A stretch of DNA of 33,059 bases from an uncultured Collinsella sp. (GTDB taxonomy: Bacteria; Actinomycetota; Coriobacteriia; Coriobacteriales; Coriobacteriaceae): the NCBI GenBank assembly GCA_902492185.1, contig CABUKY010000006.1, positions 1-33,059 on the forward strand. Reading direction: 5' to 3'. This document shows, in pieces, positions 1 through 7,816 of this stretch. Numbering within the stretch: the stretch's first letter is position 1; every line of letters begins with the position of its first letter. Both the position numbers and the translations under genes were made by a program. The notes under the pieces were generated by a model. It was not told the origin of the DNA and ran no database searches. It saw nothing but the letters and a program-made list of their open reading frames with translations.

Positions 1-191
1 TCGCTGGCGCGGACGGACGTGAGATCGCAAGGCTTTCCGTTGACGGTGAGCGCATCGCCCGCGTGACGCTCAAAACGGGCGTCATCCATAACGTATTCGA
101 CGGCGTCATTGCCGAGGGCCTTGGCAATCATGCTGCCGTAGAGCAGGCCGACGCCGCCCTTGCCGATAAAGGCGACCTTGTTGATCTGCAT
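1..191 (-). CDS. Ketopantoate reductase (ApbA/PanE)-like protein, N-terminal fragment
   Basis: Only the first 63 codons lie in the window; the gene runs off the left edge. The translation begins MQINKVAFIGKGGVGLLYGS, a Rossmann NAD(P)-binding start with a GxGGxG-type glycine loop at residues 10-15 followed by LYG. This is the pattern of 2-dehydropantoate 2-reductase family enzymes (pantothenate synthesis, NADPH-dependent reduction of ketopantoate). The start at 191 is preferred because GGGGAG lies 9 bases upstream. The in-frame ATG at 200 would abut that site directly. Many paralogues of this family act on other 2-oxo acids, so panE itself is not asserted. Confidence 0.75.
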   Translation of the reverse strand, partial: MQINKVAFIGKGGVGLLYGSMIAKALGNDAVEYVMDDARFERHAGDALTVNGKPCDLTSVRAS

Positions 192-210
192 GTGAATCAT
201 CTCCCCATGT

Positions 211-236
211 AAAAGGCGCCCGCGTAAGGGGCGCCT
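211..236 (-). terminator. Weak intrinsic terminator between the two leftward genes
   Basis: Read on the minus strand, arms AGGCGCC and GGCGCCT flank a 9-base loop and are followed by only four T residues. It sits after the stop of the small cyclase-tail gene and before the ketopantoate-reductase-like start, so it may act as a partial terminator or attenuator. Confidence 0.5.
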
Positions 237-312
237 GATGGATTGTATGCTGCCAGGGTGATTGGTGGGTGCGCGGGGCGGCTGTTATAAAAAAGAAACG
301 TTTGCCTGGACG

Positions 313-507
313 CTACGCTGCGGGGCAGACCGCAAAGACGCGGGCGGGGTATCCGACGCCATCGCGGACCTTGGGGAAGGTGCAGAAGATGACGGCACCC
401 GTGGCGGGAAGCTTGTCCAGATGGTCCATGACCTCGATCTGATAGCGGTCGACCGAGAGGATGTATTGCTCGCCGGGGTAGGGGTAGGCGTCCTCACGCG
501 TGGCCAC
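313..507 (-). CDS. Small protein resembling the C-terminal tail of a cyclase/kynurenine formamidase family enzyme
   Basis: A 64-residue product with a GTG start preceded by AAAGGAG at a 6-base gap, so it looks translated on its own. The C-terminal two thirds (EVMDHLDKLPATGAVIFC then KVRDGVGYPARVFAV) resembles the last 40 residues of the cyclase family (PF04199), where a GxGxPARxxA pattern closes the fold. The HxGTHxD metal-binding part of that family is absent, so hydrolase activity is not expected from this piece alone. The first 20 residues (MATREDAYPYPGEQYILSVD) do not resemble the family. It could be a remnant, a stand-alone small domain, or a subunit of an unlinked partner. It lies directly upstream of the leftward ketopantoate-reductase-like gene. 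Confidence 0.6.
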   Translation of the reverse strand: MATREDAYPYPGEQYILSVDRYQIEVMDHLDKLPATGAVIFCTFPKVRDGVGYPARVFAVCPAA

Positions 508-669
508 GCTCGTCTCCTTTCATCGGGCTTTTTGCTGATGTTAAAGCGGTGCCGTGACGGCTCGATTTCTGCTGCGTTACGATACGTTCTCAATTGCGAT
601 TCCGATGTGTTTCGATGGCGTGACGGGTTTGTTTCGCCTCGTCAGGGCTTCGATGGGAGGGGAGGGGCC

Positions 670-1860
670 GTGCAATACCGCGTTGACTCCAAAAGCGGCA
701 ACCGTATCTCGGCGTTGGGGCTGGGCTGCATGAGGTTTCCCGGTGCGCCGGGACGCCCGGATGCGAAGACCGCCGACGCTATCATCTCCCGTGCGGTGGA
801 GCAGGGGATTAACTACCTGGACACGGCCTATCTCTATCCCGGCAACGAGGCGTGCGTGGGTGCGTCGCTTGAGCGCCTGGGCTTGCGCGACCAGGTGTTG
901 CTCGCAACCAAGCTGCCGCATGCTTCGTGCAAATGCGCGGAGGATTTCGACCGGTTCTTCGACGAGCAACTGCGCCGCCTACGGACCGACCATATCGACT
1001 ATTACCTCATGCACAACATTACCTCGCCCGCCCAGTGGGAACGTGTGGTGGCGTTGGGCATCGAGGACTGGATCGCGCGTCAAAAGGCGGCGGGGCGCAT
1101 TCGCCAGATTGGTTTTTCGTACCACGGCAGCGCAGCGGACTTTCTGACAATGCTCGATGCATATGAGTGGGACTTTTGCCAGATCCAGTACAATTACGCT
1201 GGAGAGCGATATCAGGCGGGAACAGCGGGGCTCATGGCCGCCGCCGAGCGAGGCCTCGCGGTGTTTGTGATGGAGCCGCTGCTGGGCGGGCGTTTAGCGG
1301 GCAAGCTGCCGCCACGGGCCCGCGCTGTGCTCGATAGTGCCCGTGACCCGCATTTGCTCACTCCTGCCGCCTGGGGTCTTTCGTGGGTGTGGAATCATCC
1401 TCAGGTGACGATGTTGCTTTCTGGTATGACCGATACCGCGCAGGTGGATGAGAATTCGTCACTGGCAGACCTCGCATTGCCGAATTCGATGACTGCCAAC
1501 CAGCTCGACACGATCGCGCACGTGCTGGATGAGTTTGAAAAATCGAATCGCGTGCCCTGCACGGGATGCAGCTACTGCATGCCATGCCCCAAGGGTATCA
1601 ACATTCCCGGCTGCTTTGCCGCCTACAACGCGAGCTATGCGCACAGCTGGTTTACGGGGCTGTCGCAATACTTTACGGCGAGTGCGGTGCGCACGAGCGA
1701 GCCCAAGCTGGTGAGCAATTGCGTCAAGTGCGGCAAATGCGCGCGCCACTGCCCGCAGCATATCGATATCCCCGAGCGTCTCGATGACGTGCGCCGACGC
1801 TTCCAGCCGGGCCCCGTAACGGCCATGCTTAAAGTCTTCGGCAAAACACGCTCCTCATGA
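670..1860 (+). CDS. Aldo/keto reductase with C-terminal 4Fe-4S ferredoxin-type module
   Basis: 396 residues from GTG at 670, chosen because GGGAGGGGAGG lies just upstream; the frame is open further 5' but without family similarity. The N-terminal TIM barrel has the AKR tetrad: D51 and Y54 (NYLDTAYLYPG), K81 (LATKLP) and H115 (YYLMHN). The C-terminus carries two cysteine clusters, CTGCSYCMPCP (C297, C300, C303, C306) and CVKCGKCARHCP (C351, C354, C357, C361), typical of the Fe-S-containing AKR group of anaerobes. It probably reduces a carbonyl substrate, possibly taking electrons through the Fe-S clusters; the substrate is unknown. It is divergent from the small leftward gene across 162 bases of non-coding DNA in which no clear promoter was recognised. 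Confidence 0.88.
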   Translation: MQYRVDSKSGNRISALGLGCMRFPGAPGRPDAKTADAIISRAVEQGINYLDTAYLYPGNEACVGASLERLGLRDQVLLATKLPHASCKCAEDFDRFFDEQLRRLRTDHIDYYLMHNITSPAQWERVVALGIEDWIARQKAAGRIRQIGFSYHGSAADFLTMLDAYEWDFCQIQYNYAGERYQAGTAGLMAAAERGLAVFVMEPLLGGRLAGKLPPRARAVLDSARDPHLLTPAAWGLSWVWNHPQVTMLLSGMTDTAQVDENSSLADLALPNSMTANQLDTIAHVLDEFEKSNRVPCTGCSYCMPCPKGINIPGCFAAYNASYAHSWFTGLSQYFTASAVRTSEPKLVSNCVKCGKCARHCPQHIDIPERLDDVRRRFQPGPVTAMLKVFGKTRSS

Positions 1861-1938
1861 CCCTTTTATATCTTGTGATGGAATAGTTCCTGCTTGCGGC
1901 AGAATAGGGGCCAAACAGGAACTATTTCACCGCAACTG
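1861..1938. repeat. Palindromic intergenic element, copy 1
   Basis: The element begins right after the stop of the aldo/keto reductase with CCCTTTTATA, then has arms at 1873-1892 and 1916-1935 around a 23-base loop, and ends in CTGA directly at the ribosome site of the next gene. The arms pair over 20 positions with one mismatch and two G-T wobbles. The loop contains TTGCGGCAGAATAGG and then CCAA. A second copy occurs at 3004-3083 with the same outer stem and loop but a different inner stem that is still complementary. It could be a structured RNA leader, a protein-binding palindrome or a miniature mobile repeat; the sequence alone does not decide. Confidence 0.8.
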
Positions 1939-1950
1939 AGGGGGGCTGTC

Positions 1951-2970
1951 GTGGACCATCGGGATTCATGTGATGATTTACGTGAGGTTCGTTGGGGCGT
2001 TTTGGGCGCTGGGCGCATTTCGCATCGATTTGCATCGTCGCTCAAGGAGGTGGACGGGGCACGGCTGGTGGCTGCGGCCGGCCGCACTCCTGCACATGTC
2101 GAGGAATTTTGCCGAGCGTTTTCGATTGATGCTGCGCATGGCCATGCCTCGGTCGACGATAACGGCGATGCGGCTTATGACGCGCTGATTGCCGACCCCG
2201 ATGTCGACGCAATCTACTTGGCTCTTCCGCATGGCATGCATACGCGTTGGGCCTGTCGCGCGCTGCGCGCCGGAAAGGCCGTGCTGTGCGAAAAGCCGGC
2301 CGTTTTGAGTGAGGAAGAGGCTCTCTCGATTGCCTCCACCTCTCGCGAGCGCGGCGTGCTGTTTATGGAGGCGATGAAGAATCGGTTTTGCCCGATGCGC
2401 ACTCGCGTGAAGGACTTGCTTGCGTCGGGTGAGCTTGGCCGTATTGTCTCGATTGAAAGCGTGCAAAAGCTCGATTACGGCGAGTCTCCTTCGGGCTATC
2501 TGCTTGATCCATTGCAGGGCGGCTGTCTATATGACATGGGCTGCTATGCAGTCGGTTGGTTTGAGGATTTGCTCGCGGGCACTTGCGAGGTTTCGTCTCG
2601 TGAAGTTCGCTGGCGTGACGTATCGGGCGGCCGCGTCGATTGGGCCGACGAGATCCATATGAGCGTCGGCGGTATACCCATTCATATGGTGTGCGACGGC
2701 AAAGCAACATATGAAAGCCGCTTAACGGTTGCCTGTGAGCGGGGCTCGTTGGAAATCGAGCGTCTCCATCGCCCCGAGCTCGCTCATGTGAAGTATTCCG
2801 ACGGTCGGATACTCGAAATCGATGCACCATTTGAGGTCGATGATTTTTACGGTGAGGTGTCGCATGCGGCGCGGCTCATTCAGGCGGGGAAACTCGAAAG
2901 CCCCATCATGTCCCTAGCCGCCACACAGCGCTGTGCGCACATCATCGATGCGATTCGCTTGAAACTTTAG
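1951..2970 (+). CDS. Gfo/Idh/MocA family NAD(P)-dependent oxidoreductase
   Basis: 339 residues from GTG at 1951, with GAGGGGGG 5 bases upstream. An upstream in-frame ATG at 1894 lies inside the palindromic element and would translate the hairpin, so it is rejected. The N-terminal Rossmann motif VLGAGRIS is followed by a CEKP motif (VLCEKPAVLS), which holds the catalytic lysine region of this family. The C-terminal part contains GGCLYDMGCY, the usual start of the substrate-binding alpha/beta domain. These enzymes oxidise or reduce sugars, inositols or related polyols; the substrate cannot be named. Its 5' leader is formed by the repeat at 1861-1938, which may control it. Confidence 0.85.
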   Translation: MDHRDSCDDLREVRWGVLGAGRISHRFASSLKEVDGARLVAAAGRTPAHVEEFCRAFSIDAAHGHASVDDNGDAAYDALIADPDVDAIYLALPHGMHTRWACRALRAGKAVLCEKPAVLSEEEALSIASTSRERGVLFMEAMKNRFCPMRTRVKDLLASGELGRIVSIESVQKLDYGESPSGYLLDPLQGGCLYDMGCYAVGWFEDLLAGTCEVSSREVRWRDVSGGRVDWADEIHMSVGGIPIHMVCDGKATYESRLTVACERGSLEIERLHRPELAHVKYSDGRILEIDAPFEVDDFYGEVSHAARLIQAGKLESPIMSLAATQRCAHIIDAIRLKL

Positions 2971-3003
2971 GGCGTGGGGGCTCGGCGGACCGTGCCCCTG
3001 ATG

Positions 3004-3083
3004 CCCCTTTTATAACTTGCGGTGGAATACGGTCTGTTTGCGCCAAAATAAGGCACCAATAGACCGTATTTCACCGCAACTGA
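3004..3083. repeat. Palindromic intergenic element, copy 2
   Basis: Starts CCCCTTTTATAAC. Arms at 3017-3035 (TTGCGGTGGAATACGGTCT) and 3061-3079 (AGACCGTATTTCACCGCAA) pair over 19 positions with a single G-T wobble. The 25-base loop contains TTTGCGCCAAAATAAGG and CACCAA, conserved with copy 1. Against copy 1, four of five inner stem pairs differ on both strands while staying complementary (GC to CG, TA to GC twice, CG to TA). The element again stops a few bases before the ribosome site of the downstream gene, here nfo. Confidence 0.8.
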
Positions 3084-3100
3084 TGAGGAGGGAGCTGGAG

Positions 3101-3967
3101 ATGCTGACGATCGGGTGTCATCTTTCGACGACGAAGGGCTATCGGGCAATGGGGGAGACGGCGTTGTCCATTGGCGCCAATACCTTTGCATTCTTTACGC
3201 GCAACCCGCGCGGTGGCAAGGCAAAAGACCTTGACATGGATGACGTGGCGGCTCTGCGCGAGCTTATGGCGCAAAACGACTTTGGACCGCTGGTGGCGCA
3301 TGCCCCGTATACCTATAACCCCTGCTCCGCTAAGGAGCGGGCGCGCGAGTTTGCCTTGGAGGCAATGGCCGAGGACTTGCAGCGTCTGGAAACACTGCCC
3401 GGCAACTACTACAACTTCCATCCCGGTGCGCATGTGGGACAGGGCTCCGACGTCGGCATTCAGATGATTGTCGACACGCTGTGCCAGGTGATGTTTGAGG
3501 GGCAGCAGACGACGGTATTACTCGAGATCATGGCAGGAAAGGGCACCGAGGTGGGCCGTAGCTTTGAGGAACTGGCGTGCATTATCGAGGGCGTTGCCGC
3601 CAAGCGCCTAGAGCTGTCCGATAAGCTGGGCGTTTGTTTGGACACCTGCCATGTGAGCGATGCCGGCTACGACATCATCCATGATCTGGACGACGTACTC
3701 GACGAGTTCGACCGCGTGGTGGGTATCGATCGCTTGCATGCCGTACACATCAACGATTCGAAGAACCCTTGTGGCGCCCATAAAGATCGTCACGAGTGCA
3801 TCGGCAAAGGATACCTTGGCAGCGAGGAATTTGGTGGCGGTATGCAGGTTATGCAGAATATTGTATCGAATGGCCGTTTGCGTTCGCTGCCGTTTATTTT
3901 GGAGACTCCGAACGAACTTGCAGGTTATGCAGCTGAAATTAGACTATTAAGGTCATTGCAGCAGTAA
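3101..3967 (+). CDS. nfo: Endonuclease IV (apurinic/apyrimidinic endonuclease)
   Basis: 288 residues from ATG at 3101, with GGAGGGAG six bases upstream. An earlier in-frame ATG at 3017 falls in the palindromic repeat and is rejected. This zinc-dependent TIM-barrel enzyme cuts 5' of abasic sites in base excision repair. Metal-ligand regions are all visible in order: GCHLS near the start, HAPYTYN, NFHPGAHVGQG, LLEIMAG, LDTCHVSDAGYD, HINDSKNPCGAHKDRHECIGKGYLG, and PFILETPNE near the C-terminus. Length matches the family (about 280). Its leader contains the second palindromic element, suggesting shared control or shared insertion with the oxidoreductase gene upstream. Confidence 0.93.
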   Translation: MLTIGCHLSTTKGYRAMGETALSIGANTFAFFTRNPRGGKAKDLDMDDVAALRELMAQNDFGPLVAHAPYTYNPCSAKERAREFALEAMAEDLQRLETLPGNYYNFHPGAHVGQGSDVGIQMIVDTLCQVMFEGQQTTVLLEIMAGKGTEVGRSFEELACIIEGVAAKRLELSDKLGVCLDTCHVSDAGYDIIHDLDDVLDEFDRVVGIDRLHAVHINDSKNPCGAHKDRHECIGKGYLGSEEFGGGMQVMQNIVSNGRLRSLPFILETPNELAGYAAEIRLLRSLQQ

Positions 3968-4028
3968 TAACTGTTACAAAGTGGAGTGTTCCATTCACGT
4001 TATGGGTTTGTTTCAATCAGTTTTCTCA

Positions 4029-4057
4029 TTGCAGATTCGTAATTCCGGGTGCATAAT
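4029..4057 (+). promoter_or_regulatory. Sigma-70-type promoter for the amino acid ABC transporter
   Basis: TTGCAG at 4029-4034 and CATAAT at 4052-4057 are separated by exactly 17 bases, ahead of the lipoprotein gene at 4115. This leaves a leader of about 50 bases. Confidence 0.65.
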
Positions 4058-4114
4058 AGCCAACAGTTTTTGCAGACCTCTGAATCAAACGAGGTCACCG
4101 GAAGGAGACTGATT

Positions 4115-4975
4115 ATGAAGCTTAAGAAGCTTGGCGCATTTGCCGCCACAGGCGCCATGGCGCTCGCCCTCGCACTGACGGGCTGCGGCTCGTCCAACGC
4201 CACCTCTGGTTCTGATGCCGGTTCCAGCAGCTCTGACGACGCTAAGGTCGAGAAGGTCGACGGCTCCAAGGAGTACGCGCTCGTCAAGGACGGTACACTG
4301 ACCGTCGGCACCTCTGCCGAGTACGCTCCGTTTGAGTACAAGGATGACAACGGCGATTATCAGGGCTTTGACCTTGAGCTCATCAAGGCTATCGGCGACA
4401 AGCTGGGCCTGGATGTCGAGTATGTCAACAATGACTTTGACACGCTGGTTCCGGGTGTCGCTTCGGGCGCCAAGTATGACGTTTCCATCGCGGCTATCAC
4501 CGACACGCCCGAGCGTGAGAAGGAAGTCACTTTCTCTGATTCCTATTACATGGACGATCAGGCTATCGTGACCAAGGTCGATAACACCGACATCACGGCC
4601 GACAACTACAGCGAGAAGCTCAACAACGCTGACGCTACCATCATCGTCCAGTCTGGCTCGACCGCCGAGGCCTTTGCCCAGGAGAACTTCCCCAGGGCCA
4701 AGATCGTCCCCTACAAGGACGCTACCGAGTGCTTCAGCGCCCTGCAGTCCGATAAGGGCGACGCCGTAGTCACCAACCGCTCCGTTGCCAGCCAGCTGAC
4801 CGCCGAGCAGTTCAACACCTGCCAGACCATCAAGCAGATCAGCACCGGCGAGGAGTACGCCATCGCCATCAACCAGGGCAACACCAAGCTCAAGGACGAC
4901 ATCAACCAGGCCATCAAGGACCTGACTGATGACGGTACCGTTGACGCCCTCATGGCTAAGTACAACATCAAGTAA
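4115..4975 (+). CDS. Polar amino acid ABC transporter substrate-binding lipoprotein (SBP_bac_3 family)
   Basis: 286 residues from ATG at 4115 with GGAAGGAG upstream. The signal peptide MKLKKLGAFAATGAMALALA ends in the lipobox LTGC, so C24 should be lipidated and the protein tethered to the outer face of the membrane. A serine-rich linker follows, then a periplasmic-binding-protein type II fold: GTLTVGTSAEYAPFEY, GFDLELIKAIGDKLG, and YDVSIAAITDTPEREKEVTF are typical of receptors for polar or charged amino acids. It is the first gene of a three-gene transporter unit. The hairpin after it probably keeps the receptor more abundant than the membrane parts. The specific amino acid cannot be deduced. 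Confidence 0.92.
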   Translation: MKLKKLGAFAATGAMALALALTGCGSSNATSGSDAGSSSSDDAKVEKVDGSKEYALVKDGTLTVGTSAEYAPFEYKDDNGDYQGFDLELIKAIGDKLGLDVEYVNNDFDTLVPGVASGAKYDVSIAAITDTPEREKEVTFSDSYYMDDQAIVTKVDNTDITADNYSEKLNNADATIIVQSGSTAEAFAQENFPRAKIVPYKDATECFSALQSDKGDAVVTNRSVASQLTAEQFNTCQTIKQISTGEEYAIAINQGNTKLKDDINQAIKDLTDDGTVDALMAKYNIK

Positions 4976-4997
4976 AATAGCTACTTGATTGCGCGCG

Positions 4998-5028
4998 GGC
5001 CCTTTCCGTTTTGGCGGAGAGGGCCTTT
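4998..5028 (+). terminator. Leaky hairpin between receptor and permease genes
   Basis: Arms GGCCCTTTCCG (4998-5008) and CGGAGAGGGCC (5015-5025) pair with one G-T wobble, followed by only three T residues. A stable stem with a poor T tract fits partial termination or an RNA-stabilising structure inside the transporter operon. Confidence 0.6.
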
Positions 5029-5091
5029 GCGCTTCTTGAATGGGCGTCATCCCGCCCCGTTATGTCGGCAACTTAAACGTTAGGAGCCACC

Positions 5092-6453
5092 TTGTCTCGA
5101 TTGAACCAAGGAGCTACGGGCCAGAGCTATCCACTGCCCTCGATGCTCCAAAAGCTGGCCTGCGCCCTGGCTGTGGCGCTCGCCTTGGTATGCGCGGGGG
5201 CCTGCGTGCCCTCGACTGCCCAGGCGCTTGAGACCGCAAAGATCACCGCCCGACCCAACACCGGTTCGGGTAGCGACGTGGTCGGTGGCACCGAGACGCG
5301 CATCACTTGGGAAGTTCAGGCCGATGCCGACGAGGAGCTGAGCGGTCTTTCTTTGACGTTTGTCGACGGCACGACGTTTGGTACCGATGACACGCGATTG
5401 ACGATGCTCTCGGGCGAGGACCTCATGGATCGTACGCCCATGAAACCCACGTGCAAGGCTGACGGCCAGACGCTCAAGATTGACTTTGGCGAGACGGCGC
5501 CGGCCGGCGGCTTTTTCCGTGTCGAGGTCTACGGCGTGACCTTCCCCGTCGAGGGCGGCGATGAGGCCTTTAGCGGCACCTACACTTTGGCCGATGGCTC
5601 GACCAAGAAGATTTCAAAAATTCCTTCCGTCGAGATCAAAGGCGTGACGGCCTTCGATAACTTCCTGGCCGATCTTAAGGAGCAGCCGTGGGTCGAGGCC
5701 TGGAACTCCAATATGTTCCTGCGCCTGTTCTTGAACCCGGTCATTTTGGTCCAAAGCCTGCCGATCGTCTTTAAGGGCTTCCTTATGTCGCTTTCGATCG
5801 TGCTTGTGGCGTTTCCGCTGGCAATTCCCTTCGGTTTTGCCCTGTCGCTCATGCGCATCTCCAAGTCGCGCATCCTGCGTTGCCTCGCCGGCATCTACGT
5901 GAATATCATTCGCGGTACGCCGGCGTTCCTGCAGATCTATATCGCGTTCTTCGGTCTGCCGTTGGCCGGCGTCAAGGTGGACGACTATGTCTTGGGCGTT
6001 ATCGTCATGGCCATGAACTCGTCTGCGTACCTGTGCGAGATCTTCCGTGCCGGTATTCAATCGATCCCCAAGGGCCAAAACGAGGCTGCTCGCTCTCTGG
6101 GCATGAATGCCTTCCAGACGCTGCTCTACGTTATGATTCCGCAGACGTTCCGCAATGTTTTGCCTACGCTGACCAGCGAGTTTATCTTGCTTTACAAGGA
6201 TACGTCGCTGCTTGCCGCCGTGGGTGTGGTCGAGATCGTCATGAACGCCCGTACCATCGTGGCCACGACGGGCTCCATTACACCGTACGTGGTTGCCGCC
6301 CTGTTCTATCTGGTCATCACCCTGCCGCTCGCTCGCTTGGTGAGCGGTCTTGAGGCGAGGCTTTTGGGCACGACCGAGACCAAGAAGAAGCGTCCCGCCA
6401 AGAGCGCCGGACAGGTTGTCGCGACGCCTGCCGATCACATCGCCGGTCTGTAA
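5092..6453 (+). CDS. Amino acid ABC transporter permease with an N-terminal extracytoplasmic domain
   Basis: 453 residues from TTG at 5092, supported by TAGGAG five bases upstream; the ATG at 5143 would lack a ribosome site. A hydrophobic signal or anchor segment spans about residues 18-45. Then comes a roughly 130-residue polar domain (about 47-185) with beta-rich character (TRITWEVQAD, LTFVDGTTFG, FRVEVYGVTF). The standard permease begins near residue 205: membrane segments, IIRGTPAFLQIY at 272-283, and the EAA loop EAARSLGMNAFQTLLYVMIP at 331-350 that docks the ATPase. Typical permeases of this family are about 220-300 residues, so the N-terminal domain is an addition. It may help receive substrate or contact the receptor; that is inference. 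Confidence 0.9.
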   Translation: MSRLNQGATGQSYPLPSMLQKLACALAVALALVCAGACVPSTAQALETAKITARPNTGSGSDVVGGTETRITWEVQADADEELSGLSLTFVDGTTFGTDDTRLTMLSGEDLMDRTPMKPTCKADGQTLKIDFGETAPAGGFFRVEVYGVTFPVEGGDEAFSGTYTLADGSTKKISKIPSVEIKGVTAFDNFLADLKEQPWVEAWNSNMFLRLFLNPVILVQSLPIVFKGFLMSLSIVLVAFPLAIPFGFALSLMRISKSRILRCLAGIYVNIIRGTPAFLQIYIAFFGLPLAGVKVDDYVLGVIVMAMNSSAYLCEIFRAGIQSIPKGQNEAARSLGMNAFQTLLYVMIPQTFRNVLPTLTSEFILLYKDTSLLAAVGVVEIVMNARTIVATTGSITPYVVAALFYLVITLPLARLVSGLEARLLGTTETKKKRPAKSAGQVVATPADHIAGL

Positions 6454-6465
6454 GGAGGTCCTATC

Positions 6466-7218
6466 ATGAGCGAAACCAATAACTCGAACGAGGTCGTCGT
6501 CAGTATCAAGAACCTCCAGAAGGCCTTTGGCGATAACGTGGTCCTGCGCGATATCGATCTGGATGTGCACAAGGGCGAGGTCGTCGTTGTCCTGGGCCCT
6601 TCGGGCTCGGGCAAGTCGACGATGCTTCGCTGCATCAATCGTCTGGAGCATCCCACGAGCGGCTCGATTATCGTTGAGGGCGTGGATGTGTGCGCCAAGG
6701 GTGTCGACCTCAACAAAGTGCGCACGCACCTGGGCATGGTGTTTCAGCAGTTCAACCTGTTCCCGCACCTGTCGGTCAAAAAGAACGTCATGCTTGCGCA
6801 GCAAAAGGTGCTCAAGCGCAGCAAGGAAGAGGCCGAGAAGATTGCCATCGAGGAGCTGACCAAGGTCGGCCTGGCCGAGCGCATCGACTTTATGCCGAGC
6901 CAGCTCTCGGGCGGTCAGCAGCAGCGCGTGGCGATCGCCCGCGCCCTGTCGATGAATCCGCACGTGATGCTCTTTGACGAGGCTACGTCAGCGCTTGACC
7001 CCGAGCTTGTCCGCGACGTTCTTGGCGTCATGCGCGATCTTGCACGTGACGGTATGACCATGATCGTGGTGACGCACGAGATGGGCTTTGCCCGCGACGT
7101 CGCCGACCGCGTGGTCTTTATGGACGGCGGCGTTATCGTGGAAGAGGGCACGCCGAGCGAGGTCTTCGACCATCCCAAGAGCGAACGCACCAAGGCGTTC
7201 TTGGGCAATATCTCGTAG
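6466..7218 (+). CDS. Amino acid ABC transporter ATP-binding protein (GlnQ/HisP type)
   Basis: 250 residues, ATG at 6466 with AAGGAGG upstream, 12 bases after the permease stop, so cotranscribed. It energises uptake by the preceding permease and receptor. Walker A GPSGSGKST at 44-52, Q-loop VFQQFNLFPH at 92-101, signature LSGGQQQR at 147-154, Walker B VMLFDEATSALD at 167-178 and H-loop H204 (VVTHEMGFA) are all intact. The length and the VFQQFNLFPH motif are characteristic of polar amino acid transporter ATPases. A strong terminator closes the operon. Confidence 0.95.
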   Translation: MSETNNSNEVVVSIKNLQKAFGDNVVLRDIDLDVHKGEVVVVLGPSGSGKSTMLRCINRLEHPTSGSIIVEGVDVCAKGVDLNKVRTHLGMVFQQFNLFPHLSVKKNVMLAQQKVLKRSKEEAEKIAIEELTKVGLAERIDFMPSQLSGGQQQRVAIARALSMNPHVMLFDEATSALDPELVRDVLGVMRDLARDGMTMIVVTHEMGFARDVADRVVFMDGGVIVEEGTPSEVFDHPKSERTKAFLGNIS

Positions 7219-7246
7219 CGGCGCGTCGAAGTTGTCGATATAACAA

Positions 7247-7280
7247 ACGGGGACCGGATAGTATCCGGCCCCCGTTTTTG
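7247..7280 (+). terminator. Intrinsic terminator of the ABC transporter operon
   Basis: ACGGGG plus CCGGAT pair with ATCCGG plus CCCCGT around a 3-base loop, followed by TTTTT. On the minus strand it could also end the convergent flavodoxin transcript. Confidence 0.85.
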
Positions 7281-7350
7281 TTTGGGCGTGAACGACTGTT
7301 GTTGTGCGGTGCTCGGCTGTCAGCTGCTTTGCGACTTTCTGACGGCTTCG

Positions 7351-7770
7351 TTAGGCCAGCTCTGCTCCCAGGGCCTTGCAGGCCGCCTCGCCCTCGTCGT
7401 CGGGCGCATCGTAACAGATGACGGAATCGACGACGTTAACGCCCGCCTCGTCGGCGTCCGCCTTCCAGTTGTCCATCCATTCGCCCTCGGCCCACGAATA
7501 AGAGCCAAAGAGGACGACCTTCTTGTCGCCGAGGGTCTCCTTGACCTCGTCCCACATCGGCTGGAACTCATCGTACTCGAGTTCCTCGGAGCCCATGGCG
7601 GGGCAGCCGAAGGCGAAGGCATCATATTCGGCGGCCTTGTCGGCAGAGAAGTCGGCGCAGGAGATGACCTCTGCCTCGGCGCCGGCACCGGTTGCGCCCT
7701 CGGCAACGAAGTTTGCCATGGCCTCGGTGTTGCCTGTACCGCTCCAGTAGACGACTGCGATCTTGCTCAT
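7351..7770 (-). CDS. Flavodoxin
   Basis: 139 residues from ATG at 7770 with GAAAGGAAG upstream. The protein starts MSKIAVVYWSGTGNTEAMAN, the FMN phosphate-binding loop (S/T-GTGNT) of short-chain flavodoxins. The FGSYSWAEGEWMDNW segment is the second FMN loop region with aromatic residues that stack on the isoalloxazine. It carries low-potential electrons and often replaces ferredoxin when iron is scarce. The DUF3793 gene ends 46 bases upstream and probably shares its transcript. That pairing and the opposed metal-binding gene suggest a metal-responsive locus. Confidence 0.93.
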   Translation of the reverse strand: MSKIAVVYWSGTGNTEAMANFVAEGATGAGAEAEVISCADFSADKAAEYDAFAFGCPAMGSEELEYDEFQPMWDEVKETLGDKKVVLFGSYSWAEGEWMDNWKADADEAGVNVVDSVICYDAPDDEGEAACKALGAELA

Positions 7771-7816
7771 ATGTCTTCCTTTCGGTTGTGCGGCGTGCGG
7801 CCGCGTTTTGTATGCT

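Noticed and set aside
1894..1950. Upstream ATG start for the Gfo/Idh/MocA gene
   Set aside because: It lies in the loop and arm of the palindromic element and has no ribosome site; GTG at 1951 has GAGGGGGG at the right distance.
4085..5050. 321-codon minus-strand frame opposite the lipoprotein gene
   Set aside because: Antisense of the substrate-binding protein; it also crosses the promoter-proximal leader and the downstream hairpin.
5614..6963. 449-codon minus-strand frame across the permease and ATPase genes
   Set aside because: Spans two clear genes in antisense and is very rich in Arg, His and Asp with no domain, as expected from codon bias.
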